Numbered from the stretch's first letter, positions 34,533 to 45,077 are shown. The stretch is DNA of 64,000 nt from Herpetosiphon aurantiacus DSM 785 (GCA_000018565.1 CP000876.1:275640-339639); one strand, 5' to 3'. The notes: generated by a model not told the origin, from the letters alone. Made by a program: numbers and translations.

Positions 34533-36701
34533 TTATGCCCATGACTCTTCACCATAATCATCTTTCAATGGTGCCGAGATAAATTGTCCATTCCAGTCCG
34601 AACGGGGCATCGTATTCTCCATGTCGTGGAGAAAGGTACGATGCTCGTGATCCAGCATTTGCCGCCGCTCATCAAGCCGATATGGTACGCCTTGCGGCGT
34701 GTCTGGTCGAGTCATAATCCGTGGTTGTGGCTCGGTTGTCGTAGAGGTCACATAGGGCATTGCCTCAGTAAGGTAGGGCGATAGCGGACGCTGATGGTAC
34801 AGATACAATTGATGAAAGGCTCGCGTGGTTGCAATATATAACTCGTATCCATGCCACCAATGCTTGAATGAATACCAATGATCATCAACATCCAAGATGA
34901 AGACTACTGGAAACTCAAGACCTTTAATTTGTTGAATCGGTACCATAACCACACCACGAAGATCATGCCTGGTCAATGACTCGATCCCATTCACGACCCG
35001 AATCCCGCGTTTTTCCGCGTGATCGCGCACGTCGTCCCATACTTGGGTTTGATGTTTTGCATTCTTCGTAATAATTGCCATGCTTGGATAGGTTTCAACA
35101 TGCAGCATGAGGTGGTTAACCAAGGCATCGATCATCAACCCTTTTTGAGGGGCATAGGTCAGATGCGGTTTTTCACGATGGCGAGCCATTGCCTCTAACG
35201 GATGATAGTGATGGCTAATTGCCGCGCTGTTCCCGACGTGATGCGTTGTCAAGAGAATATGATTCGCGAGCTGAACGATTTCATAGCTTGAACGATAGTT
35301 TTGGGCCAGTGTTTCATACTGATACCGCGTTGCGGGGAGTTGATCCGTCAGCTGCTGCCACGATGTAATCCCTGCCCACGGTGTAATATTTTGCATCACA
35401 TCACCCACAATAGTCATCGACCCATTGGTTGCATGCAGGGTAAGCAAATGAAATTGCAACGGGGACATGGATTGGGCTTCGTCAAGGAAAATATGATCAA
35501 ACTGAGGCGGTGATTGTTCTGCAAGCAGCAGCACAATATAATAGATTAATGCAAGATCTTCCTGAAAAATACGGTATTGTCGTCGTAACCGCGACCACGG
35601 CAATCGCACTCCATCAATAATTGTCTGATCAGTTGGCCAAGGACGATAGAGCTGTGCGAGTTCATCCGGCGCAAGTATCCCCATATTGAGCGTCCTAAGC
35701 TGCTCTTGATCGTTAAAAATGTGATAGATCGCTGCAACTAGATCGGGGGCTTTTTGCGGAATCATCATCGCAATATGCTCAAGCAGCGGAATCACGTGCA
35801 ACGACCCTTTGAGGGTAATCGCTTCACGGTAGAATGGCTTGGTTAAGGCGTGTTCGATGGTTTGATCATCCAATCGATAGTTTTTATTCAGTAGCGTATT
35901 GACCTGTTGAAGCATCCACCCATCAAGCACCGTTTGTCGTATAGCAACGCCAGCAAGGCGCGGTACTAAATCTTGGGTTGCTGAGATCATCTGACGAGAA
36001 GAGCTAAAACAAATACAGGCAGCAGGATTTAATCCTTCCCGCTCGTCATCTGAGAAGAATAAATACGCCATCCGGTGATGCAGAATCGCGGTTTTTCCGC
36101 TGCCAGCGCTACCATTAATAAAGAGCGTCGTTGTCGGGGAAGATTGAATTAAACGATGTTGTTCCGGCTGGATCGTTGCCACAATATCGTCAACCAGACT
36201 CGTTGATCGGTCATTTAATGCTTGATATACCATGACCGACGTATCATCGGGTGTTGAGGTCGTTCCATATTCTTCGACCCGATCAAGGTGTCCATTGCGG
36301 ATAAAAAGGACACGCTTGGTGACAATCGTTACGTTGTGACGATGTCCATTATGGACATAGCTTAACGTTGGTGCGTCGCTCTCGTAAAGTAAGGTCGCAA
36401 TTGATGAACGCCAGTCCATAATGGCTCCCCCAGGAAGACCATCAACCCGAAGGTTTCGATACCCAAAATACAACATTTCAGGGGTAGCCTCTCCGGCGTA
36501 TTGGACATCGATGCGGCGCACATACGGATTGTCAAAGACCGCTTGAATATCATGGTAATTGGCCTGCTGAAGACGGGCAATAGACCGTTGGCTGTGGTCG
36601 TAAAGCATTCCATCGTAATGAATGCCTGCGTCAAGCTGACGTTCAAGCGCCGCCTTTGTTTGATGGAGGTGACGTTCTTCTTCTTCATAGGATGTAGTCA
36701 T
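34533..36701 (-). CDS. HelD-like superfamily 1 helicase
   Basis: 722 residues. N-terminal coiled-coil (EEEERHLHQTKAALERQLD) and the HelD-type segment leading to IMDWRSSIATLLYE, then SF1 motifs: Walker A NGSAGSGKTAILHHR, motif II HIFLDEAQSMSP, motif III-like MTIVGDVMQN, LAQNYRSSYEIVQLAN and UvrD_C_2-like QIKGLEFPVVFILDVDD. HelD proteins remove stalled RNA polymerase; related SF1 helicases occur in defence systems. It is 160 bases upstream of the DUF262/DUF1524 gene in the same direction, suggesting a helicase-nuclease pair. GAGAAG precedes the start codon. Confidence 0.88.
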   Translation of the reverse strand: MTTSYEEEERHLHQTKAALERQLDAGIHYDGMLYDHSQRSIARLQQANYHDIQAVFDNPYVRRIDVQYAGEATPEMLYFGYRNLRVDGLPGGAIMDWRSSIATLLYESDAPTLSYVHNGHRHNVTIVTKRVLFIRNGHLDRVEEYGTTSTPDDTSVMVYQALNDRSTSLVDDIVATIQPEQHRLIQSSPTTTLFINGSAGSGKTAILHHRMAYLFFSDDEREGLNPAACICFSSSRQMISATQDLVPRLAGVAIRQTVLDGWMLQQVNTLLNKNYRLDDQTIEHALTKPFYREAITLKGSLHVIPLLEHIAMMIPQKAPDLVAAIYHIFNDQEQLRTLNMGILAPDELAQLYRPWPTDQTIIDGVRLPWSRLRRQYRIFQEDLALIYYIVLLLAEQSPPQFDHIFLDEAQSMSPLQFHLLTLHATNGSMTIVGDVMQNITPWAGITSWQQLTDQLPATRYQYETLAQNYRSSYEIVQLANHILLTTHHVGNSAAISHHYHPLEAMARHREKPHLTYAPQKGLMIDALVNHLMLHVETYPSMAIITKNAKHQTQVWDDVRDHAEKRGIRVVNGIESLTRHDLRGVVMVPIQQIKGLEFPVVFILDVDDHWYSFKHWWHGYELYIATTRAFHQLYLYHQRPLSPYLTEAMPYVTSTTTEPQPRIMTRPDTPQGVPYRLDERRQMLDHEHRTFLHDMENTMPRSDWNGQFISAPLKDDYGEESWA

Positions 36702-37365
36702 ACGAACTTCTCATCAATCTCGATGACCTCCACCGTGATAGCAATCGTAGGAAGAAGGTCACGCCAAAATGCTGTTTCTTCAGTATACTGCTAGCTTACG
36801 CTAGGAAAAGGGGTGGTTTGTCCTACGTGCAGGATAGGCCGTTCGGGGGATATGTATGCGCAGCGATGGACTATTTCCTGCCGATGGCTATGTAGAATCA
36901 CTTGTTATATCGAGTACGAACGCGATCACAACGGCATCTCACCTAGAATGCATTGTGTGTGAGGAATTGATTCCACGGACGATTCCGCAATTGAGCAACG
37001 GGGGAATCGTTCATGGGGAGTAGCTTCGGATTCGTCTTTATCGCCTAAAGGCCCACATCTACCGATACTACTATGGTCTAATGGACTATCGTGTGTATCC
37101 ACTCCACGCTGATCCACGCGTGGCGAGCAGTAACCTCCGCCCGAATAGAGCCTTGGCGATTAAAAGATCGCTATATTCAAACTGATCATGACGTAAGCTG
37201 GCAATGCTGTCATAGGTTCGATGATAGGTTAATCCTGTTTTCGGGGTTGCCCATAGGCGCTCCATGGGCGCACTGTCATCACATTACAGGACTACATCAA
37301 ATGATGATAAACACTTCACATCCTTGGGTAATATTGCCCTGATGAAGGATCGGCATATCACATTA
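36702..37365. other. Intergenic stretch left of the Tn3-type transposon
   Basis: About 660 bases with no credible gene. It must contain the helicase promoter at its left side. It ends at the left inverted repeat of the transposon (37366). Confidence 0.5.
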
Positions 37366-37411
37366 AGGCCCATGACCAACATTCGTGCGGTCAGCCGCAG
37401 AGTAAACATAA
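37366..37411 (+). repeat. Left terminal inverted repeat of the Tn3-family element
   Basis: Starts AGGCCCATGACCAACA and ends AGTAAACATAA. It matches the reverse complement of 48277-48322 at 42 of 46 positions. The Avs-like gene's stop codon lies 11 bases inside it. Confidence 0.85.
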
Positions 37412-37422
37412 CGAATTGACGA

Positions 37423-40400
37423 CTACCGCTGATCCCACTCCGACAATACTTTGAGTGCCTGACCGGTATATCTCTCCATTAATGCATCAAATACATCCAT
37501 AGCTTGCTTACGCAATTCAACATCTGTAAGTGGATGAGTATAAATGCGGGTTACGATTCTGATCGCTTCTTCACGTGGTGTTGCCCATTGACTCCTCGGT
37601 TTTTCATAGGGATTGTGTAACGTTAGCATAATTACTGATAAGGTCCAATCAGGATCAAGAAGCCCATATTCACTCAGATAGTTATAAAACGCGCGTGTAT
37701 TTGTTGTAACTGATTTAGAGGTAGCATAATTTTTAATAAAAGTGTGTAATAGAATGAAATGATCCTCACGTAAATTCTCAAAAATATCTCCTATTATCGA
37801 ACATACATCATCATCATCATCATTAAGCAACATAGATAACGCATCAAGGCAGATAGCAAACGACTCATAAATGAGATTATTTGCATAGACACGCGCTGCT
37901 CCACGACGCCATAGGGCACGTCCAGTTAATACCCGACTCGCAATCTCTTGCACTTCTATAGAAGCTTCTGGCGTTAACACTTTTGATGAGATGGCTGCAA
38001 TCGATATAAGCTCAGCACCACGTCGTTGGGCTTCTTCGCTATTTACGTTCAAGAGTGCATTAATGTAGGGTAACATCTTTGAACAATCGTAAAACATACC
38101 GTAATAGATAAATTCCTGCGTTGGATGCGAAAGGAGTAGAATAGGATATAACTGTATTGATTGTTCGAAAATATGGATAGCCCGATCACTGTCATTGTTA
38201 AAAAGAAACATTAATTCATAAATAATTCCTGCTCTCAAAACCCGTGACGGATCGGCTGCAATAACATCTATAACTTGCCATTGATGTTGTAATGTAATTT
38301 GATCTTCTTGTTTTCTGAGAGCCTGCATAACAACACGCAGTGCACAACCCCGAACAGTGTTGATAGATCCGCTATATAAATCATCATTATTTTCCCAATT
38401 CTGCTCATCAGAATTAGCAGATGTATATATCCATGACTTCAACATTGATATTACATCATCTGGAATACCTTCATTGATACGCTCTTCCAAAAGCCACGTA
38501 ACCGTTCGTTTACCTTCAAGATTAAGTTTATTTCCAAAGAGTCGCACGAGCTTGAAAAACCTATCCGGGTGAGTATGTAGCTCACTAAATCCTCTAATAA
38601 ATGCCTGAGCAAAGATTGGATGGATGAAGTCCAAAGCTTGCGATGCTAGTTGATAAAACCGATCTGGTTCTTGTTTAATCATTTCGGTTAAAACATGTGC
38701 AAGCTCTCCAATTCCACCCCTATGGCTCGAGCGTTTGTACCAATTATTTGTTTGGTCCTCCTTCATAATACGTAGCCATGCTTTGTTGGAAAGTGCTTGA
38801 GCTTTTGTTTTAGGAATAGGAGAGGGAATGGTAAACCCTCCTCCCCTCTGTGGATCAGATGAAACCCGATAGTTTGGAAACTTCCGCTCTAACTCTTGTA
38901 GTCGAGCCAAACCTTTATCAGAGAGATACTGAACAGGAATAGATTGTAAGAGGAACATCTGTTCTTGTCGCCACCATCTTAATGCGTCTAATCCATATAC
39001 TTTCCAATTCCAATGGGGATTAAATAATAAAATATATTGCTCAAGATCATTACGTTGTTGATGCGACAGAAATGGGTATATCGTATTAATAAGTTGACGA
39101 CTATCATAAATATCTGCATCACCCAGCATCAATCGTCTATTATCACCTAGAAGAAATTTGAATGCATCTTCAGTATACTGATCTGCAACATCTCTATAGA
39201 CATAAATTAATAATTGTTGGGTTGTCCTAAATGGTTTTGAGGCAAGACGATCTGCATATACATGGAAAATATTAGATTCGGTTTTTGCTAGTATTGTCAA
39301 AGATGTAATAATACTATGAATTAGAGTATGATAAACAGGATATGTTGTATCGTACCAATCATGTGACAAAATATCATCGGGATACTTATTGTCAGTATTG
39401 TCGCTTTGGTTTGATATTTCACAAACTTTTTCAATCCAAGGCAGTAGTTCTTCCAGAAATATGGATGGCTCTAGCTTGCTCGCATTTTGCAATGACTCCA
39501 TAAGCATGCCTGAATTCAAAGCCTCTAAGCTACGAGAAAGGTTTGGCAATGATATAAACCACTTCGTATCATAATTTTGTTTCTTTGCATGTTTTTCGCA
39601 TTCAATAAGGTAAGAATCAAGAACCTTGTCTAAGATAATTCGAAGAATTCGACATCCTACACGGGGGTATGCTTTAGTTACATCATCTAAATCATAAGAA
39701 TTCTTGAATGACTCAATATCTGTTATTCGAATAAGGTTTTCAAGAGCCTCAGCAGCATGTAGTGTTTGCCAATGGCGAATATGTGATAGAACCCAACCTA
39801 ACCGATTATTCCACTCGTTGCTACGACCAATATATGGTTGAAGGATTTGCATTATATCCGTCTGAGCAACTTCGGTAAGTGAATCCAGATACGGAATAAC
39901 TTCACTATCAAGAATTTGATCATCATACTTCAGCAGAGCTTGTATCTTTATACCTCGCATACGTTCAAACCATCCAAGATTTCCATAAATAGCCATTAAA
40001 AAACGACCGCGATGTAGAGGATCAATGAGCATTCGTTGTGCTAAAGACCACTCATCATTCGTTGGGACTATACAAGCACCAAACCAACGAAAGAGAAGAT
40101 CTTTGATGTGAAAGCGAAGCGATTGAAGGTGAAAAAGCGCATGGATTTCTTGAATATATAGACGATGATTACTTCCTCGAAGAAATGTAAGAATTTGGAT
40201 CAATTGTGGGCGGACAAATAGACCTTGATCAGAAGATATGATCATTTGAGTAAGACTATTATTACTTTCCACAAATTGTTTTGCATAACAATAATCGAAA
40301 AAGGTTTGGTGTAAGAAACTCCAGCTTGCATTACCTTGAACAAGAATGCCAGCACTTCCTAGCCAATTAACTGCTTTCTCAAGATGCATTGTATCTCTAC

Positions 40401-42000
40401 TCATAAAAAAGGACTGTGCTACAGTTACTCGTTGGTGTTTATGCATCTGTTCTGTCATCAACCGCAAAACGTCCTCTCGATCCGTTGCAGATGGAACAGT
40501 CATACCTGCTCTTAAAATGACATTCTGCCATAGGAGTCCATACAGATCTTGCAGATTAGTAAGCGACGGAAGCATCCTTTGGTAATTAGGTGGCGTTGCC
40601 TGCTGTTCCATAGCCAAACAAAAAAGATCGAGATGAAGCGGCGTTTTTAAAAGCTTTTTAGCCACCTCCGCAAGAAAGGCAAACTCGATATCAAGCTTCT
40701 TAAGAACAACAGCTACATCGGTGCTTTCAAGCTCTTCAAGAACGAAATGATGTGCTATATGGGTTTGTCGAAATCGCGGATCGTTATGGTAATCAAATGT
40801 TCGACACGATAAAACAATGCGTACATTGGGGATATTTCGAAGATAAGCAATGAGCTGAAGAACAACATCTAGCGATCGCTGATCATGAGCAAGCGAAAGT
40901 GATAGTGCATCAATTTGGTCAATGAGAACAACAACCTTGCCAGTTATGGCTAATCGCCTAATCATTGCTTCTACAGGCTCTGAGAATGCGAGCATGGTTT
41001 GGAGTTCAGGGTATTCAACGATACCAGATAGGTGTTGGTCTGCCTTAATCGCAAGAGTAATAATATCCTGATGTTGAAGTGTGGATAGTACCGAGCGCAT
41101 AACCACGGTTTTGCCCATGCCAGCCTGATCAAGAAGGACAGCAACGTTATCGCTATCTGGTGTATTCTTAATCCAATCAACAATCTTATCTACTACGACA
41201 CGCTTTATAAACACGCCTGTTGAAGCAACAGTATTCCTACACTGCATCAATAACGCATTACATCGTTGAATAGACGTGCGTGTAATTTCAATTGATGGTG
41301 TATTTATTATAATTTCATGATCTAATAGTATTAATTTTAGGATTTTTAATGTAAATATTCCACGTTGGCGACCCTTTTCACCGACATGATCTCGTAGTAA
41401 ACGGAAGACTGTTTGATAGCTTTCATTGGATGCAGGCATCCATAAAGCAACAAGATCTCGTTCTATTTGCCTTAAGGTAAAAACCTCGACATCGATATGA
41501 CGGAAAAGAGAAAGTATAAATTTTTTATCATCATCATCATCAACAGCAGAGACAAGAGGGATGATGTCCTTCAATAAACCTTGTTGTGCCTGTGATAGTC
41601 TTCCCCACCATTCATTATAATCTTGACTTTCATATGATCGTTCGCATATCTCACGTAGGTTGTGAATTAACTCCCGCGTTTCACCCGTATACAATACCAG
41701 TCGGTCTCGTGAGGGCTGAAATTGGGACTTCTGAAATTGTTTAGAAAAATCCTTCCAGAGTTTGTTCCAGGGTTTCGTCCCCTTCTGTATATGCTCTTTA
41801 GCCTGAATATAGAGTCGATGCTGATCTTCAAATGTAATAATGGTATCGTCAACCGAGTCAGGGGCTTCAACCCGAACTTCAACAACCAATTCGTTTTGAG
41901 GACGAACCACACCATCACAGAGTCGTCCAAGATAGAGTGCTGAGATGGAATTTTGATAGAAAACGCCAGATTGCGTTGTTGGACCACCAAGTTCAGGCAT
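37423..42000 (-). CDS. Avs-like antiviral STAND NTPase with N-terminal PD-(D/E)XK nuclease
   Basis: 1525 residues. Residues 1-130 match the Cap4/DUF4297-type nuclease: GGPTTQSGVFYQNSISAL, acidic VEAPDSVDD (45-52) and QAK (66-68), the metal-site motif. Central P-loop STAND ATPase: DQAGMGKTVVMRSVL (291-305), Walker B VVVLIDQIDAL (356-366), sensor-like VLSCRTFDY, and the closing SFLHQTFFDYCYAKQF. The last ~900 residues are helical repeats, the usual place for target recognition in Avs proteins, which bind phage proteins and then cut DNA. AT-rich with two GAT-codon runs (poly-Asp). Starts 23 bases after the recombinase stop, so it is transcribed with it. Which viral protein it senses cannot be told. 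Confidence 0.88.
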   Translation of the reverse strand: MPELGGPTTQSGVFYQNSISALYLGRLCDGVVRPQNELVVEVRVEAPDSVDDTIITFEDQHRLYIQAKEHIQKGTKPWNKLWKDFSKQFQKSQFQPSRDRLVLYTGETRELIHNLREICERSYESQDYNEWWGRLSQAQQGLLKDIIPLVSAVDDDDDKKFILSLFRHIDVEVFTLRQIERDLVALWMPASNESYQTVFRLLRDHVGEKGRQRGIFTLKILKLILLDHEIIINTPSIEITRTSIQRCNALLMQCRNTVASTGVFIKRVVVDKIVDWIKNTPDSDNVAVLLDQAGMGKTVVMRSVLSTLQHQDIITLAIKADQHLSGIVEYPELQTMLAFSEPVEAMIRRLAITGKVVVLIDQIDALSLSLAHDQRSLDVVLQLIAYLRNIPNVRIVLSCRTFDYHNDPRFRQTHIAHHFVLEELESTDVAVVLKKLDIEFAFLAEVAKKLLKTPLHLDLFCLAMEQQATPPNYQRMLPSLTNLQDLYGLLWQNVILRAGMTVPSATDREDVLRLMTEQMHKHQRVTVAQSFFMSRDTMHLEKAVNWLGSAGILVQGNASWSFLHQTFFDYCYAKQFVESNNSLTQMIISSDQGLFVRPQLIQILTFLRGSNHRLYIQEIHALFHLQSLRFHIKDLLFRWFGACIVPTNDEWSLAQRMLIDPLHRGRFLMAIYGNLGWFERMRGIKIQALLKYDDQILDSEVIPYLDSLTEVAQTDIMQILQPYIGRSNEWNNRLGWVLSHIRHWQTLHAAEALENLIRITDIESFKNSYDLDDVTKAYPRVGCRILRIILDKVLDSYLIECEKHAKKQNYDTKWFISLPNLSRSLEALNSGMLMESLQNASKLEPSIFLEELLPWIEKVCEISNQSDNTDNKYPDDILSHDWYDTTYPVYHTLIHSIITSLTILAKTESNIFHVYADRLASKPFRTTQQLLIYVYRDVADQYTEDAFKFLLGDNRRLMLGDADIYDSRQLINTIYPFLSHQQRNDLEQYILLFNPHWNWKVYGLDALRWWRQEQMFLLQSIPVQYLSDKGLARLQELERKFPNYRVSSDPQRGGGFTIPSPIPKTKAQALSNKAWLRIMKEDQTNNWYKRSSHRGGIGELAHVLTEMIKQEPDRFYQLASQALDFIHPIFAQAFIRGFSELHTHPDRFFKLVRLFGNKLNLEGKRTVTWLLEERINEGIPDDVISMLKSWIYTSANSDEQNWENNDDLYSGSINTVRGCALRVVMQALRKQEDQITLQHQWQVIDVIAADPSRVLRAGIIYELMFLFNNDSDRAIHIFEQSIQLYPILLLSHPTQEFIYYGMFYDCSKMLPYINALLNVNSEEAQRRGAELISIAAISSKVLTPEASIEVQEIASRVLTGRALWRRGAARVYANNLIYESFAICLDALSMLLNDDDDDVCSIIGDIFENLREDHFILLHTFIKNYATSKSVTTNTRAFYNYLSEYGLLDPDWTLSVIMLTLHNPYEKPRSQWATPREEAIRIVTRIYTHPLTDVELRKQAMDVFDALMERYTGQALKVLSEWDQR

Positions 42001-42023
42001 ATTAACCCCACAGATACTGTTAA

Positions 42024-43004
42024 TTAATTGCCGTAGGCATTGAGATCAATCTGATCAACACGTGCCGCAAGTTGTTCTGCGGTCGGTTGGATATAGATTT
42101 GCGTGGTTGTGATGGAACGATGGCCCAGCAGCCGGGCCAATCCAACGAGATCATGGGGGTGTCGGGCGAGGTAGCGGGTAGCAAAGGTATGGCGCAGGCT
42201 ATGCGGCGTGGTGCTTGCTGGCAGCAGCTTCCGCGCAGACGTATCGCGCACGAGTTGATGGATCATGTGGCTCATCTCCCGCAGACTAAGCGCATGCTGC
42301 CGCTCGCTCGTCCAGAGGGGACAGCGGGGATCACCCTCCTGTCGCTGCGGCCATGCCCGCGCAACCTTGTGCAGCGACGGTTGCACCCCAAGCAGCGGTG
42401 CCACATAGCTGGCGAGTGCACACCGTGCTGATTCGTTGAGCGGGACGGTGCGCACGGTATTGCCCTTGCCTGCGCGAATGAGGGCATGGCCACTGCGCTC
42501 GCCGTACTGGATATCGTGCCAGCACAACGCCGCACATTCACTGATCCGCATGCCGGTTTGAATCAGGACTTGGAGAATGGCGGTATTCCGCAGGGGATAC
42601 CGGGTGAATTGCGCCTGCCGCAACAGGGCATTGACGTGGGCTGGACTCAGCGCCTTCGGTGCCGATGGTGTCGTGCGCTTAACGAGCTTCAGCCGTTGGG
42701 CTGGGTTCGTCGCGAGATAGCCCTGATCAACGAGCCAGACGCACCAGGTGCGGATCGCACTGAGGTGCGTATTGACCGTGCTCGCCGCGTCGGTCTGCTT
42801 GAGTGCCTCGCGATAGCCTGCGAGGCTGATCGGATGCAGATCGGCCAGCAGCAAGGACCGCCGCTCGGCGGCGGCAAACCACCGACAAAGACGGCGCAGC
42901 GCACTACGATAGCGTGTGCGGGTTGCGGCGGTCAGATCGTCCCCAGGATTGGTCCACCATCGATCGATCAGTGATTCAATGGGTTCAGATTCCGGTTGTG
43001 GCAT
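42024..43004 (-). CDS. Tyrosine recombinase (TnpI/XerC-like)
   Basis: 326 residues. N-terminal SAM-like core-binding domain (about 20-120, TRTRYRSALRRLCRWF), C-terminal catalytic domain with Arg I in QTGMRISECAAL, HSLRHTFATRYL (His/Arg II), LLGHRSITTT and the nucleophile in TQIYIQPT. It should resolve transposon cointegrates at the site between it and tnpA. The ATG at 43004 has AAGGA nine bases upstream; longer frames to 43277 run through the recombination site. The Avs-like gene follows 23 bases downstream. Confidence 0.9.
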   Translation of the reverse strand: MPQPESEPIESLIDRWWTNPGDDLTAATRTRYRSALRRLCRWFAAAERRSLLLADLHPISLAGYREALKQTDAASTVNTHLSAIRTWCVWLVDQGYLATNPAQRLKLVKRTTPSAPKALSPAHVNALLRQAQFTRYPLRNTAILQVLIQTGMRISECAALCWHDIQYGERSGHALIRAGKGNTVRTVPLNESARCALASYVAPLLGVQPSLHKVARAWPQRQEGDPRCPLWTSERQHALSLREMSHMIHQLVRDTSARKLLPASTTPHSLRHTFATRYLARHPHDLVGLARLLGHRSITTTQIYIQPTAEQLAARVDQIDLNAYGN

Positions 43005-43025
43005 AAGTCCGCGTCCTTGTATCGC

Positions 43026-43136
43026 TTCTCGGCCATGTTTTTGGCGGGTTAGCGCCACCCATGGACGACGGGCTGACGCGGATGCCCGTGGTATTTTACG
43101 ACGCACCATGGCCGAGAAGGTGTATTCTCTGCCATG
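43026..43136. promoter_or_regulatory. Tyrosine-recombinase resolution site with core and accessory repeat
   Basis: Core 43107-43136: CATGGCCGAGAA, six-base centre GGTGTA, TTCTCTGCCATG; the 12-bp arms are inverted with one mismatch. This is the classical core geometry (two recombinase arms around a 6-8 bp crossover). A third copy, TTCTCGGCCATG, lies in direct orientation at 43026-43037, like an accessory repeat of a TnpI internal resolution site. It lies between the divergent recombinase and tnpA genes and would overlap their promoters, allowing autoregulation. Confidence 0.75.
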
Positions 43137-43240
43137 TATCATAGACGATCGATCGCCCAGTGCGCAATCCCGTATCGGGGTATTTTCGCAGCGTGGATGG
43201 ACGGTTCGTACCACGATCGATGGTTTGTGAAAGGATCTGC

Positions 43241-44937
43241 ATGAAACGATTCTGGGATGTCGATGAGCTTGCCGCACATTTTACCCTTACGGAGGAGGAT
43301 TGGACGCTCATCGCCAACAAAACGGATGCAACCCGCCTCGGCTTTGCCATTTTGCTCAAATACCTTCCCGTCGAAGGAGCCTTTCCCAAACACGCGGCTG
43401 ATGTGCCGCCCATGGTCATTGACCACCTTGCCACGCAAGTCGGCGTGGCGGCTGATAAATTTGGAACCTATGCCTTCAAAGGCCGGACGATTGAGGAGCA
43501 TCGGAGCCAGATTCGCCTCGCGCTCGGCTATCGCCCATCGACCGAGCAGGATCTCACGGAGCTGAGCGCATGGTTGGTGGCCCAATGCCCGCCGGAAGAT
43601 CACTACACCACAGCGGCAAAAGCGGCTGCCGTAGCACACTTGCATGCCCGTCATATTGAACCACCAAGCCCGAAACAACTGCGCCGAGCCGTGAAATCCG
43701 CAGGTCGGATGGCCGAGGAACGGATGGCTGCGGGGGTTGCTCATCGCTTGACTTCCTCGGTGAAGCAGGCACTTGACGCACTCCTCCAGACCACGAGCCA
43801 TCCAGCCACCGCCGATGGGGGTGACGATGATCCCGACGACGATGAACCGACCGCAGCGACCCCGCTCGCAGAACGCCGGACCGCATTGTTGACCGAACTG
43901 AAATATGATGCCGGTCGTGCCAGTCTCAAAAGTATCCTCCGTGAAATCGATCGGTTGCAGATCATCCGCACCGTGCAGCTCCCACCACTCCCCGTCGATG
44001 GACTCCATCACACCATTGTTCAAGCGCTCCGGCAACGCGTCGTGACGGAAGAACTGTTTGAACTCCGTCGCCATTCTGACAATGTGCGGGCCTACATGTT
44101 AACTGCGTTTTGTTGGCTCCGAGGCCAAGAGATAACCGATAACCTGATCGAACAACTCAATCAGATTGTCTATAAAATTGGGGCCAAGGCCGAGAAAAAA
44201 GCGGATGACGCATTGGTCAACGCGATCAAACGGGTGCGTGGCAAGACCACGATTCTCCGCAAGGTGGCCCAGCAATCGTTGGAACGACCACACGATGATG
44301 TCGAGCAGGTCGTCTATCCAGCGGCGGGCGGCAAACATGTCCTTGAGGCGCTCGTGACCGAACTCACGGCCATTGATACCTATGACGATCATGTCCATCA
44401 AACTATTCGGAGTTCCTACGCCAACCACTATCGGCGGATGATCCCGCCCATCTTGCGCATGCTGACCTTTCGCTCTAATAACGAGGCCTATCGGCCTGTC
44501 CTCCAGGCGATTGACCTCCTCAAGGCCTATGCGGATGTCGCTGGTGACTATCCCTACTTTGCCGATGATGCCGAGATCCCCCTCATCGGGGTTGTTCCCG
44601 ATGCTTGGATGCCCTTGGTGCAGAATGAACACGGTCGCGTCAACCGCATCGCCTATGAAATCTGTGCGCTCCAAGCGCTTCGCGATCGGCTGCGTTGCAA
44701 GGAAATTTGGGTTGAGGGTGCACTCCGCTATCGCAATCCCGACGAGGATCTGCCGAAGGATTTTGACCAACGCCGGGAGGAATACTATCACGCGCTCGAC
44801 CAGCCCCTTGATGCCGATGCCTTTATCGAGACGCTGCAAGCCGAGATGCGATTGTGGTTAAAAACCCTTGATCGGGGATTACCCAAAAATGCGGCGGTGC
44901 GCATCTCGAAGCAACGCGGGCATTGGATTCATCTGAC
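43241..44937 (+). pseudogene. Tn3-family transposase TnpA, 5' part (interrupted by IS)
   Basis: Begins MKRFWDVDELAAHFTLTEED with AAGGA five bases upstream. This is the N-terminal DUF4158-type region of Tn3 transposases (WTLIANKTDATRLGFAILLKYLP). The frame continues to SKQRGHWIHLT, where a 1972-bp IS is inserted at 44938; the ORF then runs 16 bases into the IS and stops. Removing the IS and one target-repeat copy joins this segment in frame to 46917-48225, giving about 1001 residues, the normal TnpA length. TnpA binds the 46-bp ends and performs replicative transposition; here it is inactive unless the IS leaves precisely. Confidence 0.92.
44931..44937 (+). repeat. Target-site duplication, left copy
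   Basis: ATCTGAC, repeated at 46910-46916, directly flanks the IS ends. Confidence 0.85.
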
Positions 44938-45077
44938 CACACTAAGCCAATAGGTTGGTAACACATACCGATCACTCCCGTTGGCAGAAAATCCGCACAG
45001 ATGTTGGTCTTGTTGGGTGCGCCAAAAACCGCTAGGATACGCTTACCCCTGGCCTCGTATCCGTAGCGGAGGTAGGT

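Noticed and set aside
36791..36850. GGGG-type Tn3 end near 36808
   Set aside because: No inverted partner found near 48.3 kb; the 46-bp pair at 37366/48277 explains the boundary better.
37806..37829. ATC microsatellite tracts in the Avs-like gene (also near 41528)
   Set aside because: They are in-frame Asp codon runs; no evidence of phase variation because repeat units are three bases.
42072..42974. Plus-strand frames opposite the tyrosine recombinase
   Set aside because: Antisense shadows of a gene with all catalytic residues on the minus strand.
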